Made by a program: the position numbers and the translations under genes. The notes beneath the pieces were generated by a model. The model saw nothing but the letters and a program-made list of their open reading frames with translations. It did no database searches and was not told the DNA's origin. From Opitutia bacterium (lineage in GTDB: Bacteria > Verrucomicrobiota > Verrucomicrobiia > Opitutales > Opitutaceae): a stretch of 64,000 nt of DNA. The DNA is taken from assembly GCA_016187945.1 (NCBI GenBank), contig JACPIT010000001.1:434001-498000 (forward strand). Direction: 5' to 3'. Of this stretch, positions 16,620 to 26,523 are shown one piece after another. Position 1 is the stretch's first letter; each line of letters starts with the position of its first letter.

Positions 16620-17711
16620 ATGGACCTCAACTCCCTCGATTGGGAAGTGCTCGACCGGCTGCGCGAGACGTTCCTCACGAACGCGCGCAGCGAGGGCCCG
16701 TATTGGCACACGATCACCGACCTCGAGGCCTACGATCTCACCTACGCCGAGCGCATCGGTTGGAAATGGGACGCCGTGCTGCGCGAGCTCAAGCTCCGCA
16801 ACTGGACGCCGCTTTCGCCCGCCGCACGTGGAGGGCCGAGCTCCCGCGAGGCCACCGGCAGCGGGCGTAGCGACACGTTCGCAGCCTCGCGGGAGCTCGG
16901 CCCTCCAGGTCAGAACGCGATCACCGTTTTCGATTGGGGCTGCGGCAGCGGCATCGCCGGGCGGCGCGTCGTCGAGTTTCCCGGCGTGGAGAACGTCGCG
17001 CGGCTCGTGCTGCACGATCACTCGGCGCTCGCGGTCGAGTTCGCCGAACACCGCGCGCGAAAATCTTTCCCGTCGGTCGCCGTCGAACGCGCCAGCTACC
17101 GCTTCCTGCAAGAGGGCGTCATCGACGTCCTCGTTGTCAGCCACGTGCTCAACGAACTCGACGCCGTCGGCCGCGCCGAACTCACGGCGCTCCTCGCCCG
17201 CGCGCAAACCGTCCTCTGGGTCGAGCCCGGCACGCACGAAGTCGGACGCGCGCTCGTCGATTGGCGCGAGCAGGCGCGCACCGCCGGCTTCAACGTCGTC
17301 GCCCCCTGCCCGCACGACGCCGCGTGCGGTCTGCTCGCCGCCGACCGCGAGCGCGATTGGTGTCACTTCTTCGCCGCGCCGCCGCCGGAGATTTTCGCCA
17401 ACTCCGAGTGGGTGAAATTCGGCCAGCGCGCCGGCATCGACCTGCGCTCGCTGCCCTACAGTTTCCTCGTGCTCGACCGCCGCGCGTGGACGCAACCCGC
17501 CGACGCCTCGCGCATCCTCGGCGAACCGCGCGTCTACAAGGGCTACGCAAAAATCTTCAACTGCTCCGCGCGCGGCGTCGAAGAGCTGATGCTCCAGCAA
17601 CGCGCCGACAAGGAGCTGTTCAAATCGCTCAAGCGCGCGAGCGGTCCGCTCGTCTATCGCTGGACGCGCGACGGCGACCGCATCAACGCCGCCGAGCGCC
17701 TCCTGCGCTGA
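16620..17711 (+). CDS. Rsm22-like SAM-dependent methyltransferase
   Basis: A 363-residue class I methyltransferase of the group that includes mitochondrial Rsm22, associated with the small ribosomal subunit. The SAM-binding motif DWGCGSGIAG is at residues 105-114, HVLNELD follows, then the family hallmarks WVEPGTHEVGR, CPHDAACGL, DWCHFF and SYSFLVLDR-like LPYSFLVLDRR. The ATG at 16620 gives the family N-terminus. Residues of about 69-97, just before the SAM motif, are encoded by a perfect palindromic repeat of family B that adds about 27 residues without breaking the frame. It has no operon partner; a hairpin terminator follows. The substrate is probably rRNA or a ribosomal protein, by family inference. 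Confidence 0.85.
   Translation: MDLNSLDWEVLDRLRETFLTNARSEGPYWHTITDLEAYDLTYAERIGWKWDAVLRELKLRNWTPLSPAARGGPSSREATGSGRSDTFAASRELGPPGQNAITVFDWGCGSGIAGRRVVEFPGVENVARLVLHDHSALAVEFAEHRARKSFPSVAVERASYRFLQEGVIDVLVVSHVLNELDAVGRAELTALLARAQTVLWVEPGTHEVGRALVDWREQARTAGFNVVAPCPHDAACGLLAADRERDWCHFFAAPPPEIFANSEWVKFGQRAGIDLRSLPYSFLVLDRRAWTQPADASRILGEPRVYKGYAKIFNCSARGVEELMLQQRADKELFKSLKRASGPLVYRWTRDGDRINAAERLLR
16829..16907. repeat. Palindromic element in coding sequence (family B, copy 2)
   Basis: Two 24-bp arms (16829-16852 and 16884-16907) that are exact reverse complements, with the core GGGCCGAGCTCCCGCGAGGC, separated by 31 bp. It lies in frame inside the methyltransferase gene just before the SAM motif. 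Confidence 0.92.
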
Positions 17712-17714
17712 AAT

Positions 17715-17738
17715 CCGTCCCGAGTTTGGGACGGCAAA
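17715..17738 (+). terminator. Hairpin terminator after the methyltransferase gene
   Basis: CCGTCCC, loop GAGTTT, GGGACGG, then CAAAATTT, four bases after the stop codon. The U-tract is weak. Confidence 0.55.
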
Positions 17739-17871
17739 ATTTCGTTTCCGAGCGGCGGCTATGACGCGTTCCGCCGCACGCGAGCGCAAGTCGCTGTGCA
17801 TCAGCGCCGGAATTTCCGTCCGCACGTGGCACATCGCGTGCAAAATTACCGCGCGCGCCCGCGCGCTTCTC

Positions 17872-18177
17872 ATGTCACCCCGCGTCCGACCGCTGCTGCT
17901 CGTGGTGTTGCTCACCCTCACCGGTGCCGCATTCGCCGCCGATCCGGAGCGCCCGAGCGAGCCGCGAACCGACTCCGCCAAAGACGACGCACGCCCCGCC
18001 GATTGCCCGAAGGGCGACGCGAAACCGGCCGAGCCCGCCGAGCCGCCCGCGGCGCACGTCAGCGAGCCCACCGGCGAAACCGCTCCGCCTCCGCCGGTCC
18101 GCGACGCCGCGAAGCCCACGCGTCCCGCCGCCAAGCAGCGCCCTGCCTGGCCGCCGCCGCCCGAGTTGATTTCTTAA
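17872..18177 (+). CDS. Secreted proline-rich small protein
   Basis: A 101-residue frame from the ATG at 17872. The signal peptide (MSPRVRPLLLVVLLTLTG, then AAFAAD as a likely signal peptidase I site) is convincing. The mature part is low complexity, rich in Pro, Ala, Glu and Lys (PAEPAEPPAAH), with no domain. Longer upstream starts exist but would bury the signal. It lies 42 bp upstream of the ABC ATPase gene on the same strand, so it may be co-transcribed. Function is unknown. Confidence 0.65.
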   Translation: MSPRVRPLLLVVLLTLTGAAFAADPERPSEPRTDSAKDDARPADCPKGDAKPAEPAEPPAAHVSEPTGETAPPPPVRDAAKPTRPAAKQRPAWPPPPELIS

Positions 18178-18219
18178 CCGCGCTTGGCGCGCCCGGGCTT
18201 TTCCCCAAACCTTTCGTTC

Positions 18220-18885
<666 letters not shown>

Positions 18886-18915
18886 TCCGCGCCGCGCGCC
18901 GCGGCCTCTTTCTCC

Positions 18916-21336
18916 ATGCAAACCCTGAGGTTCGCGCTCCGCCAAATTCTCCAACGTCCCGCTTTCAGCGCGATGGCGGCCGTCTCGCTCGCGCTCGGCA
19001 TCGGGCTCGTCGCGACGCAATTCAGCCTGATCGACGGCATCCTGCTGCGCGGCATCCCCGCGCCCGACGCGCAGCGCATCATGCACGTCGCGCGCCTCAG
19101 CCCGCCGAGCCAGAACCGCGGCGGCTGGGAAACCGTGCCGTATCGCGACTTCCTCGCGTTCCGCGAGCGGCAGACGTCGTTCGACGCTTTCGTCGGCTCG
19201 ACCTCGATGGGCATGAATCTCAGCGCGCCCGACCACATCCCGTCGCACCACCCGGGCGGATTCACCACTTACAACGTCCCCGAACTCCTCGGCGTGCAGC
19301 CGATGCTCGGCCGCTGGTTCACCGCCGAGGAGGATCAGCCCGGCAAGCCGCCGCTCGTCGTCCTTTCGCACAAGCTTTGGCAGGAAGAGTTCGCCGCGAA
19401 CCCGGGCGTCCTCGGCCAACCGCTCACCGTCAACGGCGTGACCGGCACGATCATCGGCGTCATGCCGCCGCGCTTCAGTTTTCCAGGCAGCGAACGTCTC
19501 TGGGTCAACCTGCGCGTCGGACCGAGCGACCCGCGCACCTCGCCCGTCGATCAGGCCGAGATGATCGGCCGACTGAAACGCAACGTCACACTCGACCAGG
19601 CCCGCGCCGAATTCGACGGCATCGCCGCCTCGCTCGAAAAGCAGTGGCCGGAAACCAACGCCGGCTACAACCGCATGGACGTGCAGAAAATCTCCTTCGC
19701 CTACGGCGGCGGCACGCAGCCGGTGCTCTACCTGCTGCTCGCGATGACCGTGTTCATCCTCGGCCTCGCCTGCGTAAACGTCGCCAACATGCTCCTCGGC
19801 CGCGCCGCCCAGCGCACGCGCGAACTCGCGGTGCGCGCCGCCGTCGGGGCGACCCGCCGGCGCCTCGTCGGCCAGCTCCTCGGCGAAGCGCTGCTCCTCG
19901 CCGCGTTCGGCGCGCTCGGCGGATTGCTCGTCGCGCAATTCGGCGTCGATTACCTCGATCGCAACGTCGCTCACCAACCCTACACGCCGGAGTGGTTCGT
20001 GTTCACGATGGATTACCGCGTCGTCGGCGTCGCCATCGCGCTCACGCTGCTCGCCGGCACCTTCGCCGGCATCCTGCCCGCCCTGAAAGCGTCGAGCCTC
20101 GACGTGAACACCGCGCTGAAAGACGACTCGCGCGCCGCCGCGAGCCTGGGCCTCGGTCGCCTCGCCCGCTGGCTCGTCACCGCGCAGATCGCCTTCTCCT
20201 CCGCGTTGCTCGTCGCCGCCTGCGTGCTCGCGTGGACGGTTTACCAGACCCGCCAGGCCAACCTCCGCTACGACCCCGATCACCTGCTCACCGGCCGGGT
20301 CGAGATTCACGACTACGTCTATCCGTCCGTCGAGAAACGTGCGCGCTTCTTCCGCGAGCTCATGACGCGTCTCAAAAACGAGCCCGGCGTCGAAGCCGTC
20401 GCGGTCACCAGCCGCAACTTCATCGGCAACGGCGTGCCCACGCCCGTCGCGCCCGAGGGCATGGTCTTCGCCCACGATAACGATCGGCCGTCGCTCTGGC
20501 TCGAGGTCGTCTCGGCCGACTACTTCAAACTCGTCGGCATCTCCGCGCTGCGCGGCCGCCTCTTCGACAGCCGTGAGCACTCGCTCGAAAATCGCGCCGC
20601 CGTCGTCAACGAGTCCTTCGCCCGAAAATTCTGGCCCGACCAGGACGCCGTCGGCCGCCGCTTCCGCAACGGCCAGACCGGCAACGACTGGATTACCGTC
20701 ATCGGCGTCGTGCCCGATCTCAAGATGCAGGGCATCTTTCAACCGCCCGGCGTCGACGAAGCCGGCTTTTATCTCGTGCAGGACCAGATGGGTTGGGGCT
20801 GGCTCGATCTCTTCATCCGCACCAAGGGCGATCCGCTCGCGCTCGTCACACCGGTGCGCAAGGCCATCGCGGGCCTCGACGCCAATCAGCCGATCCACTC
20901 CATCGGGACGTTGAGCAGCGTCACGGAACAAGCCGCACGCAGCTTCTCGACCATCGGCGTGATGTCGGCCGTGTTCGCGGCGATCACGCTCTTCCTCGGC
21001 GCGATCGGCGTCTACGGCGTCACCTCGCTCGCGGTCAGCCGTCGCACGCGCGAGTTCGGCGTGCGCATGGCGCTCGGCGCGTCGGTCGGCCAAGTTCTCC
21101 GCCTCGTGCTCGTGCAAGGCGGCCGCCAGATCGCGCTCGGCCTCGCCGTCGGCCTGATCGGCGGGTTTTTCCTTACGCGTCCGGTGCAAGCGATGTTCGG
21201 CACTTCGGTGATGAACAACCCGCTCGTTTACCTGCTCGTCGCCGCCGTCATCGGACTCGTCGGTCTCGTCGCCCTCTGGCTCCCCGCCCACCGCGCCGCG
21301 AAGATCGATCCGATGGAAGCGCTGCGGACGGACTAA
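18916..21336 (+). CDS. ADOP-type ABC permease 1 (FtsX/MacB core)
   Basis: An 806-residue membrane protein of the duplicated orphan permease type, with two MacB-like periplasmic domains and two FtsX-like membrane blocks. An N-terminal transmembrane helix (AMAAVSLALGIGLVATQF) is followed by the first periplasmic domain, three helices around residues 270-390 (FILGLACVNVANMLLGRAAQ), a second helix and periplasmic unit, and the C-terminal block ending in WLPAHRAAKIDPMEALRTD, the typical family ending. It follows the ATPase gene directly. Such proteins move hydrophobic or peptidic cargo, or act mechanically across the envelope; the cargo is unknown. Confidence 0.9.
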   Translation: MQTLRFALRQILQRPAFSAMAAVSLALGIGLVATQFSLIDGILLRGIPAPDAQRIMHVARLSPPSQNRGGWETVPYRDFLAFRERQTSFDAFVGSTSMGMNLSAPDHIPSHHPGGFTTYNVPELLGVQPMLGRWFTAEEDQPGKPPLVVLSHKLWQEEFAANPGVLGQPLTVNGVTGTIIGVMPPRFSFPGSERLWVNLRVGPSDPRTSPVDQAEMIGRLKRNVTLDQARAEFDGIAASLEKQWPETNAGYNRMDVQKISFAYGGGTQPVLYLLLAMTVFILGLACVNVANMLLGRAAQRTRELAVRAAVGATRRRLVGQLLGEALLLAAFGALGGLLVAQFGVDYLDRNVAHQPYTPEWFVFTMDYRVVGVAIALTLLAGTFAGILPALKASSLDVNTALKDDSRAAASLGLGRLARWLVTAQIAFSSALLVAACVLAWTVYQTRQANLRYDPDHLLTGRVEIHDYVYPSVEKRARFFRELMTRLKNEPGVEAVAVTSRNFIGNGVPTPVAPEGMVFAHDNDRPSLWLEVVSADYFKLVGISALRGRLFDSREHSLENRAAVVNESFARKFWPDQDAVGRRFRNGQTGNDWITVIGVVPDLKMQGIFQPPGVDEAGFYLVQDQMGWGWLDLFIRTKGDPLALVTPVRKAIAGLDANQPIHSIGTLSSVTEQAARSFSTIGVMSAVFAAITLFLGAIGVYGVTSLAVSRRTREFGVRMALGASVGQVLRLVLVQGGRQIALGLAVGLIGGFFLTRPVQAMFGTSVMNNPLVYLLVAAVIGLVGLVALWLPAHRAAKIDPMEALRTD

Positions 21337-21451
21337 AACACCTCGCGCGCGCTTCACCCCTCTTTTGCCGAGACCCCTGATCGAACTGACCCGACTCCAC
21401 ACACACGACTGACCGCTACGCGCGCAGGCTCGGCAAAATCCGCCTGCCGCC

Positions 21452-23902
21452 ATGATCCACGACCTCCGCCTCGCCACGAGGCTCCTCCTCAAGTCGCCCG
21501 CGTTCACGCTGGTGGCCGTGCTCACGCTCGGCCTCGGCATCGGCGCGAACACCGCGATTTTTTCCTTCATCAACGCGTTTTTCCTGCGCGCCATGCCCGT
21601 GCGCGCGCCGGAAGAACTGGTCGCGCTCTTCACCACCGATGAGCGCGCCCCCGGCTCGTTGCCGATGTCGCAGCCGAACTTCACCGACTACGACGCTCAG
21701 AACCAGGTCTTCAGCGGCATGCTCAGCTACACGTTCACGGTCGTGAACACCGTCGTGAACAACGAGCCCGCGCGCCTCACCGGCCAGATGGTCAGCGGCA
21801 ACTATTTCGATCTGCTCGGCATCCGCGCCGCGCTCGGCCGCACGTTCCGCGAGGACGAGTGGAAAACGCCCGGCCAGAATCCCGCTGTCGTCCTCAGCTA
21901 CAACACGTGGCGCACGCAATTCGCCGGCGATCCCGGCGTGCTCGGCCGCCCGCTCGTGATGAACGGTGTCGGCTTCACCGTCATCGGCGTCGCGCCGGCG
22001 GAGTTCCGCGGCCTCAACACGCTCGGGCAGCCGGCGTTCTGGGTCACGCACGCCGCCTACCGCACCGTGCTCAGCGGGATTTTTCTGAGCTATTTCGAAA
22101 ACAACCGCCGCGCGCTCATCATGCAGGCCGTCGCCCGCCTCAAGCCCGGCGTCACGCTCGAGCAGGCGCAAGCCAGCCTCAAGCCGATCGCCGACGAACT
22201 CGCGCGCCAATACCCGCAACCCAACCGCGGCCGCGGCATCCAACTCGTGCCGCTCGCGCAGGCTGGCATCAACCCCGGGGCGCGCGCCAACTTCGTTCTC
22301 GCCGGCGCGCTGCTGCTCTCGCTCGCCGGCCTCGTGCTGCTCATCACCTGCGGCAACCTCGCCAATCTCCTCCTCGCCCGCGCCACGGCCCGCCAGCGCG
22401 AGATCGCCATCCGGCTCTCGCTCGGCGCCGCGCGCGGCCGGCTCGTTCGCCAGCTCCTCACCGAAAGCCTCCTGCTCTCCGCGCTCGGCGGACTCGCCGG
22501 CATCGTGCTCGCCTATTGGACGAAAGACCTGCTCTGGTCGCTGCGCCCGCCGTTCTTCCCACAGGATTTCGTCGTCGCGCTCGGCGCGCGCGTGCTCGGC
22601 TTCGCGCTCGGCGTCACGCTGCTCACCGGCCTCCTCTTCGGTCTCGCCCCCGCCTGGACCGCCACGCGGCCCGAGCTCACGAAGATGCTCAAGGAAGACG
22701 CGAAAGGCTCCGCGCCGCAGCCGCTGTTCAGCGTCCGTAATTTCCTCGTCGCCGGCCAACTCACGCTCTCCGTCATCGCCCTCATCGTCGCCGGGCTATT
22801 CATCCGCAGCCTCGGCCACGCGCAGCGCCTCGATCTCGGCTGGAACAGCCGCAACCTCGCGCTCCTCTCCGTCGCCACCGCCACGCAGGGCTACGACGGT
22901 CCGCGCACGCGCGACTACGTCCGCCGCGCCGTCGAGCGGCTCTCCTCGGCGCCGGGCGTCACGGGCGTGTTCGCCGCCAACAACGCCCTCATGCAGGGCG
23001 GCGGCAATCGCCGCACCGTCATGCCGCAAGGCGCCGACGAAAAAATGCGCACGCAAGGCCAGTTGCTCGACTACCTGTTCGCCGCGCCGGGTTTCTTCCA
23101 ATCGCTCGGCATGCAGCTCGTCTCCGGCCGCGACTTCACCCCGGCCGACGACCTCGATCATCCGCGCGTCATGCTCGTCAACCAGGCGTTCGCGAAACTC
23201 GGCTGGCCCGGCGAAGACGCGCTCGGCAAGACGATGAAAGTCTTCGGCTCCGACCGCACCTTCGAAGTCGTCGGCATCCTCCGCGACGCGACCTACAACA
23301 ACATCGGCGAAGCCACGATCCCCTACGCCCTCTTCCCGCTCGCGCAGGACGACCTCAACACGGGCGCCGTCACGTTCCACGTGCGCACGTCCGCCGACAT
23401 CGCCACGCAGCTCCCGCTGCTGCGCAAAGAACTCCAGGCCATCGATCCCGCCATGCCGCTCGCGAACGTCACGACGATGGAGGAAAACATCCGCCAAGGC
23501 CTGTGGGGCGCGCGCACCGGCGCGGCGCTGCTGACGGTCTTCGGCCTGCTCGCCCTCGCGCTCTCCGCGATCGGCGTTTACAGCATCATTTCCTACACCG
23601 TCGGCCAGCGCACGCGCGAGATCGGCATCCGCATGGCGATCGGCGCGCAGGCAGGCGACGTGCTCGCCCTGATCTTCCGGCGCGGGCTGCTCGTCGCCGG
23701 CGCGGGCATCGTCGCGGGCGTGCTGCTCGCGCTCTTCGTCACGCGCCTGTTTCAAAATCTCCTCTACGGCGTCAGTGCGGCCGATCCCGTCACGTTCCTC
23801 GCCATCGCCGCGCTCCTCACCCTCGTCGCCGCCGCCGCGTGTTTTGTTCCGGCGCGTCGCGCGACCAAGGTCGATCCGCTCGTGGCCCTCCGCAGCGACT
23901 GA
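21452..23902 (+). CDS. ADOP-type ABC permease 2
   Basis: An 816-residue paralogue of the preceding permease. The N-terminus is MIHDLRLATRLLLKSPAFTL, with the first helix at VLTLGLGIGANTAIFSFINA, and the membrane block LVLLITCGNLANLLLARATA at about residue 295. The end is [20 protein letters not shown]. All landmarks of the family are kept and no frameshift is visible. It is separated from permease 1 by 115 bp and from permease 3 by 33 bp. It has no own ATPase, so it would share the LolD-like ATPase or one encoded elsewhere. Confidence 0.9.
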   Translation: MIHDLRLATRLLLKSPAFTLVAVLTLGLGIGANTAIFSFINAFFLRAMPVRAPEELVALFTTDERAPGSLPMSQPNFTDYDAQNQVFSGMLSYTFTVVNTVVNNEPARLTGQMVSGNYFDLLGIRAALGRTFREDEWKTPGQNPAVVLSYNTWRTQFAGDPGVLGRPLVMNGVGFTVIGVAPAEFRGLNTLGQPAFWVTHAAYRTVLSGIFLSYFENNRRALIMQAVARLKPGVTLEQAQASLKPIADELARQYPQPNRGRGIQLVPLAQAGINPGARANFVLAGALLLSLAGLVLLITCGNLANLLLARATARQREIAIRLSLGAARGRLVRQLLTESLLLSALGGLAGIVLAYWTKDLLWSLRPPFFPQDFVVALGARVLGFALGVTLLTGLLFGLAPAWTATRPELTKMLKEDAKGSAPQPLFSVRNFLVAGQLTLSVIALIVAGLFIRSLGHAQRLDLGWNSRNLALLSVATATQGYDGPRTRDYVRRAVERLSSAPGVTGVFAANNALMQGGGNRRTVMPQGADEKMRTQGQLLDYLFAAPGFFQSLGMQLVSGRDFTPADDLDHPRVMLVNQAFAKLGWPGEDALGKTMKVFGSDRTFEVVGILRDATYNNIGEATIPYALFPLAQDDLNTGAVTFHVRTSADIATQLPLLRKELQAIDPAMPLANVTTMEENIRQGLWGARTGAALLTVFGLLALALSAIGVYSIISYTVGQRTREIGIRMAIGAQAGDVLALIFRRGLLVAGAGIVAGVLLALFVTRLFQNLLYGVSAADPVTFLAIAALLTLVAAAACFVPARRATKVDPLVALRSD

Positions 23903-23935
23903 CGTGGCGCCGCGCCGCCGAATTTCACCCACCAC

Positions 23936-26347
23936 ATGACCACCGACCTCCGCTACGCCTGGCGCCAACTCGCCAAATCCCCCGGCTTCACCTTTGTCGC
24001 CGTGCTCGCTCTCGCGCTCGGCATCGGCGCCAACGTCGCGTTGTTCAGCGTCATCGATTCCGTCTTCCTGCGTCCCCTGCCGTTCCGCGAACCGGACCGC
24101 ATCGTGCGGCTCAGTTCGACGAACGAGCAGCAGAACTTCGCGCGCATCGGTTTCTCCTACCCGCGCTACCTCGCCGTGCAGGACGGCCAGCAGGTGTTCA
24201 GCGATCTCGCCTTCGCTGCGATCAACGGCTTCACCCTCACCGGTCGCGGCGATCCGCAACAGGTGCTCGGCATGCACATCACCGCCAATTTCCTCACGAC
24301 GCTCGGCGTGCGACCGCTCCTCGGCCGCAACTTCAACGCCGACGAAGACCGCCCCGGCGGAGAGTCGGTCGTGATGCTCAGCCACGCGTTCTGGCAAAAG
24401 CAGTTCAATGCCGACCCGTCCGTGCTCGGCCAGGCCATCACGCTCGACGGCCGCCCCCACACGATCGTCGGCGTGCTGCCGCCCGCGATGTCGGCGTTTC
24501 CGTTCAACCAACAACAGGTCTGGGTGCCGCGCCCCGCCGAGGTGCCGTTCCTCGTGCCCGCGCAGCTCAACGGCGGCGGTTTCTTCTTCCAGGCCCTCGC
24601 CCGCCTCAAACCCGCCGCTTCTCTCCGCCAAGCGCAGGAAAACATGGACGCCATCGCCGCCGGCTACCGCGAAGCCAGTCCGAAAAACGTCGACGCGCCA
24701 TCGCGCATCGAACTCGTTCCGCTGCTCGAAGACGCAGTCGGCGAACAGCGCCAAACCTACCTGCTGCTCTTCGGCGCCGTCGGCTGCGTGCTGCTGATCG
24801 CGTGCGCGAACGTCGCCAACCTCCTGCTCGCGCGCTTCGTCGGCCGCCGCAAGGAAATCGCCGTGCGCTTCGCGCTCGGCGCGCGCCGCAGCCAGGTCGT
24901 CCGCCAGCTCGTCATCGAGAGTATGCTGGTCGCGTTGCTCGGCGGCGCACTCGGCGTGTTGCTCGCCCAATGGAGCCTCGGCGCTCTCGTCACGCTCGGC
25001 GAAAATCTCATACCGCGTGCACTCGAGATCGGCCTCGACCCGCTCGCCCTCGCTTTTGCGGTCGTCGTCGCGCTCGCGACCGGACTCGGCATGGGCTTGC
25101 TGCCGGCGTTCCAGGCCGCCGGCGTCGACGTGCACGACGCGCTCAAGGACGCCACGCGCGGCTCCTCCGGCTCGGGCAACCGTCTCCGCTCCGGCCTGCT
25201 CGTCGCAGAAATCTCGCTTTCGCTCGTGCTGCTGATCGCGGCCGGCCTGCTGCTCACGAGCTTCGCCCGCCTACAGGGCGTCGCGCCGGGGTTCGAGCCG
25301 GGCGGCATCTTCGTCGCTCAGATCGCGCCGTCGCCGCAGAAATACCGCGGCGAAAAACTCGTCACGTTCTACGAGCAACTTTATGCGAAACTGAAGACGC
25401 TTCCGGGCGCGAAATCCGCCGCGCTCAGCGATCGCGTGCCGCTCACCGGCAACGCGACGCCCGCACCCGTCGCGGTCACGGGCCGTCCCGTTCCACCGAT
25501 GAGCGAGCGCCCGAACGCCAACCGCCACCTCGTCTCCCCAAGCTACTTCACGACGCTCGGCATCCCGCTGCGCGCCGGACGCGACTTCGACGAGCGCGAC
25601 AGCAGCAAGGTGCCGCACGTCGTCATCATCAACGAAGCGTTCGCGAAAAAACATTTCCCCAGCGAAAACCCGCTCGGCCGCACGCTCATCACCGGCATGG
25701 GCCAACTGCCCTCGCAGATCGTCGGCATCGTGGCGGACGTTCGCGCGACAAGTCTCAACACTCCGCCCGAGCCCGACTACTTCCTGCCCGCGCTCCAGCG
25801 GCCGGAAAATTTCACCAGCCTGCTCATCCGCACCGAAGGCGATCCGGCGGGCGCGACGTCGCTCGTCCGCGCCGCGCTGAAGGAAATCGATCCCGACCTG
25901 CCGCTGCTCAACCCGCAGCCGCTCACCACGCTCATCGCCCGGAACGTCGCGAACCGGAAACTCGCAATGTTCCTCCTGGCCGGTTTCGCCGCCCTCGCGC
26001 TGCTGCTCGCGAGCATCGGCGTTTACAGCGTGATGGCTTACCTCGTGACGCAGCGCACCGCCGAGATCGGCATCCGCATGGCGCTCGGTGCGTCACCCGA
26101 AAACGTCATGGCGATGGTGCTCAAGCAAGGCCTGAGCCTCGCGCTGATCGGCGTCGCGGTGGGTCTCGGCGTTGCGCTGGGCGTGACGTGCCTGATGCAG
26201 CAGGCGCTCTTCGGCGTGCAGCCGCACGATCCGCTGATCTACGCCGGCTTGTCGCTCACCATCCTCGCCGTCGCCACCCTCGCGTGCTGGTTGCCCGCGC
26301 GACGCGCGACGAAAGTCGACCCGCTTGCCGCGCTGCGCTCGACGTAG
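23936..26347 (+). CDS. ADOP-type ABC permease 3
   Basis: An 803-residue third copy with [20 protein letters not shown] at the N-terminus, helix [20 protein letters not shown], a central membrane block ([20 protein letters not shown]) and the end [20 protein letters not shown]. It is intact. The three permeases are more alike in layout than in detail, suggesting old duplication rather than a recent one. A GC-rich hairpin with a short T-run follows the stop codon and may end the transcript. Confidence 0.9.
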   Translation: MTTDLRYAWRQLAKSPGFTFVAVLALALGIGANVALFSVIDSVFLRPLPFREPDRIVRLSSTNEQQNFARIGFSYPRYLAVQDGQQVFSDLAFAAINGFTLTGRGDPQQVLGMHITANFLTTLGVRPLLGRNFNADEDRPGGESVVMLSHAFWQKQFNADPSVLGQAITLDGRPHTIVGVLPPAMSAFPFNQQQVWVPRPAEVPFLVPAQLNGGGFFFQALARLKPAASLRQAQENMDAIAAGYREASPKNVDAPSRIELVPLLEDAVGEQRQTYLLLFGAVGCVLLIACANVANLLLARFVGRRKEIAVRFALGARRSQVVRQLVIESMLVALLGGALGVLLAQWSLGALVTLGENLIPRALEIGLDPLALAFAVVVALATGLGMGLLPAFQAAGVDVHDALKDATRGSSGSGNRLRSGLLVAEISLSLVLLIAAGLLLTSFARLQGVAPGFEPGGIFVAQIAPSPQKYRGEKLVTFYEQLYAKLKTLPGAKSAALSDRVPLTGNATPAPVAVTGRPVPPMSERPNANRHLVSPSYFTTLGIPLRAGRDFDERDSSKVPHVVIINEAFAKKHFPSENPLGRTLITGMGQLPSQIVGIVADVRATSLNTPPEPDYFLPALQRPENFTSLLIRTEGDPAGATSLVRAALKEIDPDLPLLNPQPLTTLIARNVANRKLAMFLLAGFAALALLLASIGVYSVMAYLVTQRTAEIGIRMALGASPENVMAMVLKQGLSLALIGVAVGLGVALGVTCLMQQALFGVQPHDPLIYAGLSLTILAVATLACWLPARRATKVDPLAALRST

Positions 26348-26350
26348 CGG

Positions 26351-26373
26351 CTCGCGCCCCCCGCGCGAGTTTG
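26351..26373 (+). terminator. Hairpin after the permease cluster
   Basis: CTCGCGC, five-C loop, GCGCGAG then TTTGAG, four bases past the permease 3 stop. The T-run is short. The remaining bases to 26523 hold nothing recognisable. Confidence 0.5.
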
Positions 26374-26523
26374 AGCTGTGCCGGATAATTTTCTGCCGGT
26401 CGCATGCACCAAAAACTCCGCGGCCCGCATGGATGATCGACGGTTGTTGCACGACTCGCCTCGCGCTCACGACTTCCCGCATTGCTCGCGCCGCGGCGGC
26501 AGCGACAATTTCGTCTCTTGCGC

